DNA of 64,000 nucleotides from JANXUR01 sp038229415 (GCA_038229415.1 JBBROM010000007.1:1-64000); one strand, 5' to 3'; counted from the stretch's first letter, positions 44,280-52,823 are shown. Notes: generated from the letters alone by a model not told the origin. Numbers and translations are program-made.

Positions 44280-44856
44280 GTTGCAGCATCTCCTGGAACT
44301 TTTTCTGCGTGGAGTATTTGCCGTAAAGAGAAACTGCCCGTGAAAGCTTTCTTGGGTCCATCTCTTTGACTTTTTCGCGAACGCGAGAAAGGACGGAGTC
44401 CTGATCCTCGGAAAGCCGGTCCAGTTCATTGACGAGATCGACCAGCAGAAACTCTGGAGAGAGCTGCTTGGGAACGTTAAATCGGCGCTCGAAAGTGATC
44501 ATTCGATTGCCAAGTGGAAATGTCCCATGCCGTTTCTGATTGTAGACAACGCGTTTGTTATAGAGCTGCGTTGTCCCGAGTCCCAACTGGTTGTAGGCAT
44601 TCGGTGAGGTCACGACAAAATGGTCTGTTTTCAAGAATGCCCTCACCAGTTCGTGTTCGTCAGCCGGAGCCTCTCCAAACTCAAATTCTCGGGGACAGTA
44701 GTACAAACCAGTACGGAGCTTCTGGAGGGTCCCGTCAACCGTGAGTTCTTTGAGGTGCCGATCGACGCTCTGGGACCACGGCAGAAGGTCCTCCCTGCGG
44801 TAAACCCGTCCAGGGCGGAGATGTCGCTTCAATTGTTCTAGCGTGCTGGTCTGCAT
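44269..44856 (-). CDS. AbiEi-type antitoxin (DUF6088-like)
   Basis: This 195-residue protein starts at ATG 44856 behind GGAGG. The N-terminal winged helix (LRPGRVYRREDLLPWSQSVDRHLKELTVDGTLQKLRTGLYY) and the following core (HFVVTSPNAYNQLGLGTTQLYN, FERRF) match DUF6088/AbiEi antitoxins. These bind their own promoter and counteract the toxin without direct contact. It overlaps the toxin gene by 11 bases, the usual antitoxin-first order. The upstream region 44857-45076 is AT-rich with a TTGTGC...CATACG promoter-like pair on the minus strand, compatible with autoregulation. Confidence 0.85.
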   Translation of the reverse strand: MQTSTLEQLKRHLRPGRVYRREDLLPWSQSVDRHLKELTVDGTLQKLRTGLYYCPREFEFGEAPADEHELVRAFLKTDHFVVTSPNAYNQLGLGTTQLYNKRVVYNQKRHGTFPLGNRMITFERRFNVPKQLSPEFLLVDLVNELDRLSEDQDSVLSRVREKVKEMDPRKLSRAVSLYGKYSTQKKFQEMLQHAS

Positions 44857-45076
44857 TGTCCCTGATCCTCCACATTCCGTATGCTACGCTAAAAACGGCA
44901 CAATTGTCGATAATATTACTAACGTTTCATGCATTATTGTCTTGTAAGCTTATGTATATAAATGCTTTGTTATGTTGCCTCTAGTGTGAACACTGGTTCT
45001 TTGCAGAATAGAATTGTATGCGCGCGACACAATCGATTTGTATCGCACGACGCAATAACGTGCGGACAAGCTGCTT

Positions 45077-46027
45077 TCATGGGTTCAGCGCCTCAAGCTT
45101 GCATTGATCGCTCTCGTTGTCGAAACCCTGCACTGCTACTATCTCCGAAAGGGCGCGCTGGCCTCTAGTCCTGGCGATGTGGACAATGAGATCCACCGAA
45201 TTCCCAATATTTGCAATGATCGCTCGGTGAGGCAGCTCGATGCCGCTCTGTAGGACGCAATCTGCAAAGCGGGCGACAGCCTGGCGTGCGGAATTGGCGT
45301 GAAGTGTGCAGAGGCTTCCTGAATGGCCAGTGTTCAGGGCTTGCAGCAAATCGAACGCCTCCCCGCCGCGCACCTCACCGACAATAATCCTGTCCGGCCT
45401 GTGGCGCAGGGATGCTTTCAGCAGATCGCGGACTGTTACTGCTGGTATCCTGGAATGTTCACGACGCGTTTCAAATCGCACCAAGTTGCTCTTGCGAATA
45501 TTCAGCTCGGCGGTATCTTCAATGAGTAGAATCCGTTCGTCATCGGGAATGGAATCGCCAAGGATATTCAAAAGCGTCGTCTTGCCACTTCCCGTTCCTC
45601 CGCTGATCAGGATGTTCTGACGATTCCTGACTTTTTCGCGGAGAAACTCGGCGGTATCCGCGGTGAGTGTACGGTTTTCGATTAGGTCAGTCATCGTGAA
45701 ATGCCTGGTGTTGAATTTGCGGATAGTGAGCGTGATTCCATCAATGCTGCATGGCGGAAGAACTGCTGCTACGCGGCTTCCGTCTGGAAGGCGGGAATCC
45801 AAGATTGGCTTCTCTTCGGAGATGTCGTCTCCTAATCGGCGGGCGATGTTCTTCACTGCCGCAGAGAGAGCTTGCTGGGAAATCGTAATGCCGGCAACGG
45901 GAGTAAGCTGACCGTTCTTCTCAACGAAGATCCGGGAGTCCGCGTTCACCATGATTTCAGAAATATCGGGGTCCAGGATGAGATGCTCAATCGGCCTCAG
46001 AAATGGAAGGATCGTTTCAAACTGCAT
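45077..46027 (-). CDS. virB11: VirB11/TrbB-type secretion ATPase
   Basis: This 316-residue hexameric traffic ATPase powers the type IV secretion channel from the cytoplasmic face. Walker A GGTGSGKTT lies at 143-151, the Asp box ILLIEDTAEL follows, and Walker B RIIVGEVRGGEAFDLLQALNTGHSGSLCTLHAN carries the His box. The N-terminal domain ends with DGITLTIRKF. ATG 46027 has GAGG 5 bases upstream and sits 9 bases after the coupling-protein stop codon. Unlike most VirB11 genes it is not in the channel operon, which lies on the opposite strand 7.6 kb away, but ends the DNA-processing operon. Confidence 0.9.
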   Translation of the reverse strand: MQFETILPFLRPIEHLILDPDISEIMVNADSRIFVEKNGQLTPVAGITISQQALSAAVKNIARRLGDDISEEKPILDSRLPDGSRVAAVLPPCSIDGITLTIRKFNTRHFTMTDLIENRTLTADTAEFLREKVRNRQNILISGGTGSGKTTLLNILGDSIPDDERILLIEDTAELNIRKSNLVRFETRREHSRIPAVTVRDLLKASLRHRPDRIIVGEVRGGEAFDLLQALNTGHSGSLCTLHANSARQAVARFADCVLQSGIELPHRAIIANIGNSVDLIVHIARTRGQRALSEIVAVQGFDNESDQCKLEALNP

Positions 46028-46036
46028 AAAGCCTCT

Positions 46037-48061
46037 TCACAATAGTCCCCGGCTCACTTGGTCGAAATACGAAACATTAGGGTCGAGGTAAAAGGGTTTC
46101 AAATAGCAAATCGTGGCTGGCGTTGGGTTCACGCCGTCATATGGAAGTACGACCGCCTGAGCATTGGCTAACTCGGCTAGAAACTTTTGGCTGAATCGGT
46201 AATCCAGCCTCATGCTGTAGCTCTTGGAAGCGCTGATGCTGCCCCGGTCAGAGAGAGTTTTTCCGGTCAGCACGCTCAGTTTTGAATCCTGGCCAGATTC
46301 AGAAATGTTGTAGGTCACGAACGGCTTGTCCTCCCGCCCACATAAGTCGCTGGCAAGCCGGGTCGAGAAATCGTCAGAAAGCGCCAGAAATATCTTGGTG
46401 CGGAACGCCTGGAGAAGCGTTCTGTAACTTTCACCTGAAAGCGTGGATTTCAGGGAGCTGATGCTCTGCGTCGCAACAATCGAAACACATTTCGATTGGC
46501 GGGACAGACTGAAGAACTTTTCGTCGCCAATTGGATCGCTTTCCCCGACAGTTGCAAAGGTCTGGTATTCGTCACACATTAGAAAGACCTGCCGGAAGTA
46601 TTTCTGCTTGTTCCGCTCCATTTCTGGGACGCGTAGCAAAACAGCCCGCTGAAAATCCAGCTTGAGCAGCGTCCCAAGAATTCGGGCAAGACCCGCGTTC
46701 AGGGAGATCGGAAAGTTCAGGGCGCATATCTTTCCCTGTTCGATGAGCCAATTGAGCGATGGGAGCGGCTTGCCGTAAGGAAAGTGCCCGTGTTCATCCG
46801 GTACGTTGAGTGTGGGATCATATGTCTGCTTCGGCGGACAGAAAACCTTCTTCACCACCGGATTGATATCGAAGAGCGAGAGGAAAATCGAAACGCCTTC
46901 AACAATCGAGCTGCGGAGTTTCTTTTCCAGCCCCATCCAGTCATCGAAATACCAACGTTGAATCGCTTCCAATTGCTGCCGCTTGATGTCGTCCACGTCC
47001 GAAGGCGCTTCGACCGTGATTCGCTGGCATTCAAGCCCGTCCTCTTGTTTTCTGAGCAACTCGTCGAGTCTGGCTAACGCCGGGGCCTTATACAACTCCC
47101 CCTGCTCGTCATATACAAAGCCAAACTCCGAGAACGTGCTGGCAAATTTTTCGCTCCCATAAACCTCGGGTGTCACGCAAACATACTCGCGGGCCTCAAA
47201 CCTGCCTTTTCCCTCCTCGATTCTCTTTTCGAGTTTCGCCGGTGAGATCGCGCATTCGTAAACGTCAAAGAAAGTTACGTAGTCATACAGCACCTTATGA
47301 AGAAGGATTATGTGCTGGAGCATGTTCGTGTATGCCTGCTGCCAGAATGGTTCTTTGCCACGTCCGTACAAATTGTTCAGGAGCGAGGCCACGCTGTACG
47401 CCAACGCTGAGGAATCCAAGTCATTGTGGAGGGGGTTGTAGCGGTATTCGGAATCCAGGGCCACTTCGATGTAGTCATCCTCGCGGCCATGCTGACGGGC
47501 AATCTCCCGGATTTGATGGCAGAAATCTCCTTTGACTTCCAAGACCAAACCGCCAATCCGTTTTTCTGGCTCATCTGCTTTATATGCGATCAGTTGCTCT
47601 GCAAATGGGCGCATACAACAACTTGTTTTTCCCGTACCGATTGCGCCAAAGATCCCGATGCCGGTGAACAACCCCTTTTCTGGAATCGTCAGCCATTGAG
47701 GGTTGCTGCCCCGAACAATCCTTGTCGGATGATGAACCTCTCCGATTACCAGGAACAGATCGTCCCTGAAACTCGGATCGGGATATGGCGGTAGAGAGTT
47801 TGCTTTCTGCTTCCGTTTCCAGCTAAAGCTCAGGACATACACTCCCGAAAAGGCAGCGGAGTAGATGAAGAACGGGGTCGTAAACAGAAACAGGGTGTAG
47901 CTCCGGGCAAGGACCGCGCAGACCAGCGGGTCTTTGAGGGCAATGTATTGCAGGTACAAATTACCCTCGGGAAATGGATAGGCACGGAACAGAAACAATC
48001 CGGTTACGCCCGCGAGGACCAAACTCAGAAACGTTCGAGAATTCGTGACTCTTTCCAGCAT
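46037..48061 (-). CDS. virD4: VirD4/TraG-type coupling protein
   Basis: This 674-residue inner-membrane ATPase links the relaxosome to the mating channel. Two transmembrane helices lie at ~10-27 and ~52-79, then Walker A FGAIGTGKTS near 138-147 and Walker B FLMCDEYQTFATVGE. The TraG/TraD conserved C-terminal motif reads VSIVATQSISSLKSTL. The all-alpha region between Walker motifs holds the long helix that contacts substrate. It starts 7 bases after the RHH gene stop, so the two are co-translated. Intact length and motifs suggest a working protein. Confidence 0.9.
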   Translation of the reverse strand: MLERVTNSRTFLSLVLAGVTGLFLFRAYPFPEGNLYLQYIALKDPLVCAVLARSYTLFLFTTPFFIYSAAFSGVYVLSFSWKRKQKANSLPPYPDPSFRDDLFLVIGEVHHPTRIVRGSNPQWLTIPEKGLFTGIGIFGAIGTGKTSCCMRPFAEQLIAYKADEPEKRIGGLVLEVKGDFCHQIREIARQHGREDDYIEVALDSEYRYNPLHNDLDSSALAYSVASLLNNLYGRGKEPFWQQAYTNMLQHIILLHKVLYDYVTFFDVYECAISPAKLEKRIEEGKGRFEAREYVCVTPEVYGSEKFASTFSEFGFVYDEQGELYKAPALARLDELLRKQEDGLECQRITVEAPSDVDDIKRQQLEAIQRWYFDDWMGLEKKLRSSIVEGVSIFLSLFDINPVVKKVFCPPKQTYDPTLNVPDEHGHFPYGKPLPSLNWLIEQGKICALNFPISLNAGLARILGTLLKLDFQRAVLLRVPEMERNKQKYFRQVFLMCDEYQTFATVGESDPIGDEKFFSLSRQSKCVSIVATQSISSLKSTLSGESYRTLLQAFRTKIFLALSDDFSTRLASDLCGREDKPFVTYNISESGQDSKLSVLTGKTLSDRGSISASKSYSMRLDYRFSQKFLAELANAQAVVLPYDGVNPTPATICYLKPFYLDPNVSYFDQVSRGLL

Positions 48062-48067
48062 GACGGC

Positions 48068-48373
48068 TCATTTCTTCGCGGCGGTAACCGGGACACTCTT
48101 GTCCTGGACTGCGGTCGCGGCATTCTGATTTGGTTCGGTGGGCATCCGCTTGCGCGGACCGCGCCTGGGCTGGGCGTCGTTCTTGTGGGCCTCGTACCAC
48201 GGCGTAAATTCGGCATCGCTCTGAAAGAGGAATTTCAAAGCGCCGGAGACCACTCGGTCGTTCGTGGCGCCGCTGAACCGGCAATAAGCCCGTAATCTCT
48301 CTTGCACATCGGTTTCGATTGCGGCTTTGATCTGGGTCTTCATTTGTTTTCTTTCGACCTGAATAATTGGCAT
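48068..48373 (-). CDS. Ribbon-helix-helix-like relaxosome accessory protein
   Basis: This 101-residue protein has a strong ribosome site (AAGGAG, 6 bases before ATG 48373). Residues ~8-50 fit a ribbon-helix-helix fold: strand QVERKQMKTQIKAA, helix DVQERLRAYCRFSG, helix NDRVVSGALKFLFQSD. The C-terminal half is basic and disordered (QPRRGPRKRMPTEP). Small RHH proteins next to a coupling protein usually bind the origin of transfer. A perfect 22-bp inverted repeat lies 26 bases upstream of its start. Specific binding there is inference. Confidence 0.65.
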   Translation of the reverse strand: MPIIQVERKQMKTQIKAAIETDVQERLRAYCRFSGATNDRVVSGALKFLFQSDAEFTPWYEAHKNDAQPRRGPRKRMPTEPNQNAATAVQDKSVPVTAAKK

Positions 48374-48398
48374 CTGATTCTCCTTTTCAATTCATTTG

Positions 48399-48480
48399 CG
48401 GTAATGCGGGGAGCGACCCCCGAAGCCGGTCACGGACACGCCGCATTGGGCGGCGGGTGGGGTCGCTCCCCGCATTACCG
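48399..48480. repeat. Perfect 22-bp inverted repeat; candidate origin of transfer
   Basis: Bases 48399-48420 and 48459-48480 are exact reverse complements (22 of 22), enclosing 38 bases that contain a second perfect hairpin CGCCGC/GCGGCG over ATTGG. No T tract follows on either strand, which argues against a terminator. It lies between the winged-helix gene and the RHH/coupling-protein genes, where an oriT is expected. Confidence 0.7.
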
Positions 48481-48543
48481 TTTCACTTAAGCTTGTCTGT
48501 TCCTGTGCCGTCATGCTGGAAAGCTCCTTATGTTCTAAGCCCT

Positions 48544-49596
48544 TTACGCACGTCGTTGGCCTGCGGGAGGTTGGGCGGTTGATTGGGCGGCCTCTCCGAC
48601 CGTTGAAGGCCCGAGCCGCACAACATTCGGTATGGGCAGAAAAGTCTCAAACTGTCGTCTGGGATCAAAGACAACTTGGCCGGGTTCTACCTCCGGCAGC
48701 TTTCCAGTTTGTTTCCAGCTCTGGTATTGGCTCTCATGTTCGGGATCAGAATACCGCTTCAATCCGCGCTGCCAGTCGATGACATCCTTGTGCGCGAGTT
48801 CCTTGAATCGCTTCTCTTCTGCCATTTTGCGCAGCCAGAAGAATCTCCCGATCTGCTGGTTGTCCCGTTCACGCTGGGATGCAGACAAGCTCCTGGTGAA
48901 TACCTGTCGGGCAAACGGAAAGCTATGGGTTGAATTGGAGACGAATATCAATCTGAAGTTTGTGCCGAGTTCGTCAAACAGTGGACGGTATCTCTGGACG
49001 AAAGAAGTGAAGGTTTGCAGTGAACGGATATCGTCCTCGATGTAGGTGAAATTTACGAGAGGCGCATCGGAGTCCGCAGAGAGAAATATCGGAAATTTCT
49101 CAAAGAAGTAACGGCGTGTCTCCGATCCCTTCTGTCCGTGGAAGATCTTTGCGGGCAACGTCTCCTCGCTGATCTGCTGTTCCACGGCAAAATAGGTAAC
49201 TTTCTCAGTTTCTTCTTCTAGGTAGTGACAGTCCAGATGTGCCAAGACGAAATCCAAGCCCAGTAGTCTTACCGCTGCTTTGTCCAGCAAACCGTAGCGT
49301 CCGGGTTTGCGATTGCGAGAATTCTCCTTCCCGAGCGTGGCATAGACGCTCCGGGAGAATAGGTGATAAATTTTCTGGGTGCCCCGTTCGGGCAGATGCT
49401 CTCTGACATGTTTTTTCAGGATGGCTTTCTTGATGAAATAAGTGGCAGGGCCTCGGCCAGCAACGTCCACATGCTGCATAAACTGACGTTGCAGGAAGAA
49501 GCCGGAGTGGACGGCCACGATATAGAGGAACTCCGCTTCCCGTTCCGTATAACCGAACTGCTTCAAAGCCGTGAGGGATTCAGCCGCGATGTTCAT
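48544..49596 (-). CDS. Winged-helix protein of the transfer operon
   Basis: This 350-residue protein starts at ATG 49596, whose ATGA overlaps the stop codon of the upstream gene; GAGGTGA provides the ribosome site. The N-terminal ~60 residues look like a winged helix (LKQFGYTEREAEFLYIVAVHSGFFLQRQFMQHV). The middle contains mixed strands and helices with Tyr/Phe-rich segments (SETRRYFFEKFPIFLSADSD, VNFTYIEDDIRS), and the end is a proline-rich tail. I do not recognise a firm family; it distantly recalls Replic_Relax proteins. It is coupled to the relaxase-like gene upstream and precedes the inverted repeat, so a role in origin recognition is plausible. Confidence 0.55.
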   Translation of the reverse strand: MNIAAESLTALKQFGYTEREAEFLYIVAVHSGFFLQRQFMQHVDVAGRGPATYFIKKAILKKHVREHLPERGTQKIYHLFSRSVYATLGKENSRNRKPGRYGLLDKAAVRLLGLDFVLAHLDCHYLEEETEKVTYFAVEQQISEETLPAKIFHGQKGSETRRYFFEKFPIFLSADSDAPLVNFTYIEDDIRSLQTFTSFVQRYRPLFDELGTNFRLIFVSNSTHSFPFARQVFTRSLSASQRERDNQQIGRFFWLRKMAEEKRFKELAHKDVIDWQRGLKRYSDPEHESQYQSWKQTGKLPEVEPGQVVFDPRRQFETFLPIPNVVRLGPSTVGEAAQSTAQPPAGQRRA

Positions 49597-50432
49597 AGCG
49601 ATATCACCTCGCCAATCAGGTCTTCGCCGCGCTCGGCAGACCTTCCGCGATAGTCCTGGTTGTAGAGTTTGAATCCAGCGGCGGCCTTGGCCGCGATCTG
49701 CCGGGCCTTGTAATGCCCGGTCACGCATTCGAGGTCAACTTTGCATTGCTCCTGCTCTTGAGATTCGTATTCAACACGGACGTCAGGGATCTGCATTTTG
49801 CCGTTGACGATTTTCAGTCCGTGGGCGTCGGCTATTTCCTGCCGTTGCCGCTCCCGCTCTGCCGGAGACAACTTCTGGATTTTGGCAAGCTGGCGATTGA
49901 CGTTCTTCTTCAATTCAAAATCGAGCACGACTCGCTTTGGCGTGCCGCCCGATTTAGAGATTTTCTGCGCTTCTTTCTGGTACACGTCATAGATGGCGGC
50001 ATCATGGCGCAATTCCCGTTTCTTGACGATTCCCGAATAAATGGCTTGGTCTGGGTTGATGCGGAAATTGGCTTCGGTCAGACCCTTTCCCGCCCTGGTA
50101 AGCGAAACATAGCGGTCCTTCCCTTTTGATCCCGGCTGTACGGTCACGAGGCGCTGGTCTGTGAGATTGCGCAGGTCTTTCCCGAAGCGTTCTTCATTCC
50201 CGTGATAGAGGTGCTTCCGTAGGGAGTCGGCGGTAATAGTGCGGAATGCGCCCAAATCCCGAAGCATCGCTGACTGGCTGGAATTCAAGCGATAGTTCTG
50301 CCCGCGTAGCCGGTAGGCAGTCCTGCTGTCCTGCGCCCGATTATCTCGATGGCTTTGCTGCGGAACCCGCTCCCCGGCTCTCCCGTGGCCTTGCGCGGGC
50401 CTCAACGAATCATCATTCAGTGAACGGCCCAT
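49593..50432 (-). CDS. Replic_Relax/MOBC-like candidate relaxase
   Basis: This 279-residue protein has GAGGAG before ATG 50432. After a disordered Gln/Arg-rich N terminus, residues ~48-120 form a winged helix (SSQSAMLRDLGAFRTITADSLRKHLY...TRAGKGLTE). The C-terminal part has RHDAAIYDVY (142-151), LDFEL (170-174), IPDVRVEY (215-222) and VDLECVTGHY (232-241) followed by a Lys-containing helix to GFKLY. This order of H/D, PD and D-x-E elements resembles the restriction-endonuclease-like core of MOBC relaxases (CloDF13 MobC, pAD1 TraX) and of Pfam Replic_Relax. It is the only relaxase candidate in the element. Assignment is from memory and pattern, not from a search. Confidence 0.45.
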   Translation of the reverse strand: MGRSLNDDSLRPAQGHGRAGERVPQQSHRDNRAQDSRTAYRLRGQNYRLNSSQSAMLRDLGAFRTITADSLRKHLYHGNEERFGKDLRNLTDQRLVTVQPGSKGKDRYVSLTRAGKGLTEANFRINPDQAIYSGIVKKRELRHDAAIYDVYQKEAQKISKSGGTPKRVVLDFELKKNVNRQLAKIQKLSPAERERQRQEIADAHGLKIVNGKMQIPDVRVEYESQEQEQCKVDLECVTGHYKARQIAAKAAAGFKLYNQDYRGRSAERGEDLIGEVISL

Positions 50433-50434
50433 GA

Positions 50435-50728
50435 CTACTCCTCAGACCGCTCACGAATCTCAGCCGAGAGGTCGTCGCCGCCGATTCTGAGTTGTTTGTC
50501 CACGTAAACAAGTTTCTGGCCGGTGTGCTTCAGAAAGAATCGGCGGGCCAGCAGAAAGAAGGCCGCGAACAAATTGCCAAAGAGCAACACGGCATACAGG
50601 CCGATGGCCCAACCGTGACTGTGAAAGATTGCCTGCCGATAAGGCACTAAGAACTTGAGGCGGTCCATGAGCAGAAAGCAAAAAGCCATGAAGAGAGTCA
50701 ACGCCAGGAGTAACGCATTGCCGATCAT
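50435..50728 (-). CDS. Small two-helix membrane protein of the transfer operon
   Basis: This 97-residue protein has two hydrophobic helices, ~3-20 (GNALLLALTLFMAFCFLL) and ~40-61 (AIGLYAVLLFGNLFAAFFLLA), and a charged C-terminal tail. AGAGGT precedes ATG 50728. The stop codon is 2 bases before the relaxase-like gene start, so it opens that operon. No family is recognised; it could anchor the relaxosome to the membrane. Confidence 0.6.
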   Translation of the reverse strand: MIGNALLLALTLFMAFCFLLMDRLKFLVPYRQAIFHSHGWAIGLYAVLLFGNLFAAFFLLARRFFLKHTGQKLVYVDKQLRIGGDDLSAEIRERSEE

Positions 50729-50999
50729 TGCTGTACCTCTGCGTATTCAGACGCAACAATGCGGCCCTTGATTCGAGTCAGTTGAAAAGAAACAATCCTA
50801 TTGAAAGTATTGAGCGACTTTGTTCATTCGAATAGTCGCCGCTTCAATGCATTTACCCAAGAAGTTCTCGTGTTCCAACGTCCGGATTGGCGGCGATACC
50901 GCAGAAAACAGCCGACTGCCACTCTACAGTTGAGCGTGAGGCGTCGACTTGGTTTCTGTGGAGTTGCGCAGTCACGCCATGCAGTAGCAAGCTAGACGT

Positions 51000-51896
51000 A
51001 TGTCGATGAGAACAACGAGGGAAGATCCGTTCATCAAACTCTTCCTTTCAGCATATGAGAACGGCTCATGGGCGGACGCAGCACTTGTCAAGCCGGATGC
51101 CATTGAGCGGACAAATCCGGCAGTTGACCAGATTGCGACTAGGAGGTCTGATGGCAAGACGCTTGCAATTGAGCACACGATCATTGAACCGTTCGTTAGC
51201 GACAAAGAGGACCTCGCATCTTTTCAGGTGACTTTTCTCGGAATCGAAAAGGACGAATCCTTGTTGGTTCCTGGACGCTGGATGCAAGTGTTTGTACCCG
51301 TCGGTACGTTACGGAATCAGCCTCAAGAGGCGCGCGACGCAATCGTCCAAGCAGTCCATTGCTGGATCAAATTGAATCGGCTCATTGTTCCCGATGGAAA
51401 TTCGCAACATGTTTGCCCTATTCCGGGAGTTCCCCGTGAGCCACCCCTCGACATTACGTTGAGCATCAGGGTGGAGCCGCTACAAGGCGGTTCCGCCGCC
51501 GAACGCGGCAGCTTGCACGTCCGGAGGCAAGAGGTAAGTAGCAGCCTTGGCGATGTCATCGAGAAAGCCTTGAAAAAGAAGACCCCGAAGCTGGCAAACA
51601 CGACTGCCGACAAGCGAATTCTTCTGCTTGAGCGGCAGCACATGAACCTTTCTCCGCAACGTATGCTCGGAGAGATCGAGAAACGGCGGCCTTCATTTCC
51701 TGACCTGGCGGGGGTGGACGAGATCTGGATTATCGAAACGATTTTCTATGGAACCGCTTTTGGGGGGACTTACCTTCGTTTCGAGCGATACGAAGGCGAC
51801 GTTGTTGTTGGAAGCTTCGATTTTGAAGGCGGGAAGTTGATGATGAAGTTTGAAGAAGGCATAGGTGAAGTTATCCGTAAGGCCGGCGACTCGTGA
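51000..51896 (+). CDS. Hypothetical cargo protein, first gene of a two-gene module
   Basis: I do not recognise this 298-residue protein. ATG 51000 and a second ATG at 51006 are possible starts, both with weak ribosome sites. Residues ~38-65 read NPAVDQIATRRSDGKTLAIEHTIIEPF; the Asp-x15-Glu-x-Thr arrangement on two strands recalls a PD-(D/E)XK core with Thr replacing Lys. The C-terminal part (IWIIETIFYG, YLRFERYEGDVVVGSFDFEGG) is beta-rich. Its TGA overlaps the GTG of the next gene (GTGA), so both are co-translated. The pair points away from the transfer operon and looks like accessory cargo, possibly defensive. Confidence 0.6.
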   Translation: MSMRTTREDPFIKLFLSAYENGSWADAALVKPDAIERTNPAVDQIATRRSDGKTLAIEHTIIEPFVSDKEDLASFQVTFLGIEKDESLLVPGRWMQVFVPVGTLRNQPQEARDAIVQAVHCWIKLNRLIVPDGNSQHVCPIPGVPREPPLDITLSIRVEPLQGGSAAERGSLHVRRQEVSSSLGDVIEKALKKKTPKLANTTADKRILLLERQHMNLSPQRMLGEIEKRRPSFPDLAGVDEIWIIETIFYGTAFGGTYLRFERYEGDVVVGSFDFEGGKLMMKFEEGIGEVIRKAGDS

Positions 51897-52723
51897 GCCA
51901 CAAGCAAAAGACGAAGAATCGCCGCGATCATTACTTGCCTCAGGGGTATCTGAGGGGCTTTATCGACCCTGCACGGGCGGGGTTACCTAAGCCACTCTGG
52001 TGCTTTCATCTCCACACAAAGAAATGGAAGGAGCGCAGCCCAAAACAGATTGGCTATCTCGACGGTTTTTACGACTATGCGGTTGAGAACACGGTCGCGG
52101 AGCATCCAGACATAACTTTCAAGGGTTTGGAGAACGACTTTCCTCGCATCCGCGCTCAACTTTTGGAGGATCGCTTTCGTTCATGGATCGACCACAAACA
52201 ATTCCTTCTGTCGTACATGCAGATGATTAGAGCCCGATCGCCGCTGTTCTTCGATCAGTGGCGTGAACAGTCCAAGGGAATACGCGTCGCAACGATCACG
52301 GAGGTCGGCGCCGACGGGCGCTCCATAAAGGTTGATTCTTTGGAAGGAAGACAGATGACTCAAGCCGAGATCCAGAACTGGACCATCTCAAAGATGCGTG
52401 AGGAAATTAGGAAGGGTCCCGACTGGCTGGCGAACTTTCATTGGGCACTGCGCTACACGGGTTCGCCTGGAGATCCAGTGATTACCGCAGAGCAACCTCT
52501 CGTCTGCATCGGCAATTGTTCGGACGCAGTAGCGGCACTGAAGGACCCGGAAACCTTGATCTATTTTCCCATCTGTTGGCAAGCATTTCTTTTTGGTAGC
52601 CTTCGGCGCTTCGATGTTGAAACAGAAATATTTCACGCCGACACGTTGCAACGGGTGCGTCGTGCTTACATCGACAATGGACGGAAATTCTTGGTGTCCC
52701 CGCAAAAGCTAGATGGTTTCTGA
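51893..52723 (+). CDS. DUF4238 domain protein, second gene of the cargo module
   Basis: This 276-residue protein starts at GTG 51893, overlapping the preceding stop codon. The N terminus RRDHYLPQGYLRGFID with the following LWCFHLHTKKWKERSPKQIGYLDGFYDY is the DUF4238 signature, and EQPLVCIGN in the second half also fits. DUF4238 proteins are scattered in bacteria, often on mobile elements; no function is established to my knowledge. There is no signal peptide or membrane segment. Coupling to the upstream nuclease-like gene suggests that they act together. Confidence 0.75.
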   Translation: MSHKQKTKNRRDHYLPQGYLRGFIDPARAGLPKPLWCFHLHTKKWKERSPKQIGYLDGFYDYAVENTVAEHPDITFKGLENDFPRIRAQLLEDRFRSWIDHKQFLLSYMQMIRARSPLFFDQWREQSKGIRVATITEVGADGRSIKVDSLEGRQMTQAEIQNWTISKMREEIRKGPDWLANFHWALRYTGSPGDPVITAEQPLVCIGNCSDAVAALKDPETLIYFPICWQAFLFGSLRRFDVETEIFHADTLQRVRRAYIDNGRKFLVSPQKLDGF

Positions 52724-52823
52724 TCCTGGGCGCTATCCATGACCCGTCGATTCCAGCGGGGCAACTTGTAGGCAGCATGGCATGGGAACTGCGAACAATA
52801 CCTGCCCCTTACCAATGAAACAA

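Noticed and set aside
44962..45168. Short plus-strand frame between the antitoxin and VirB11 genes
   Set aside because: It overlaps the end of virB11, lacks a ribosome site and has no family features; the gap is better read as the AbiE promoter region.
48399..48480. Inverted repeat considered as a transcription terminator
   Set aside because: Neither strand has a T tract after the hairpin, and the RHH ribosome site follows 10-20 bases later, so termination would silence the coupling-protein operon.
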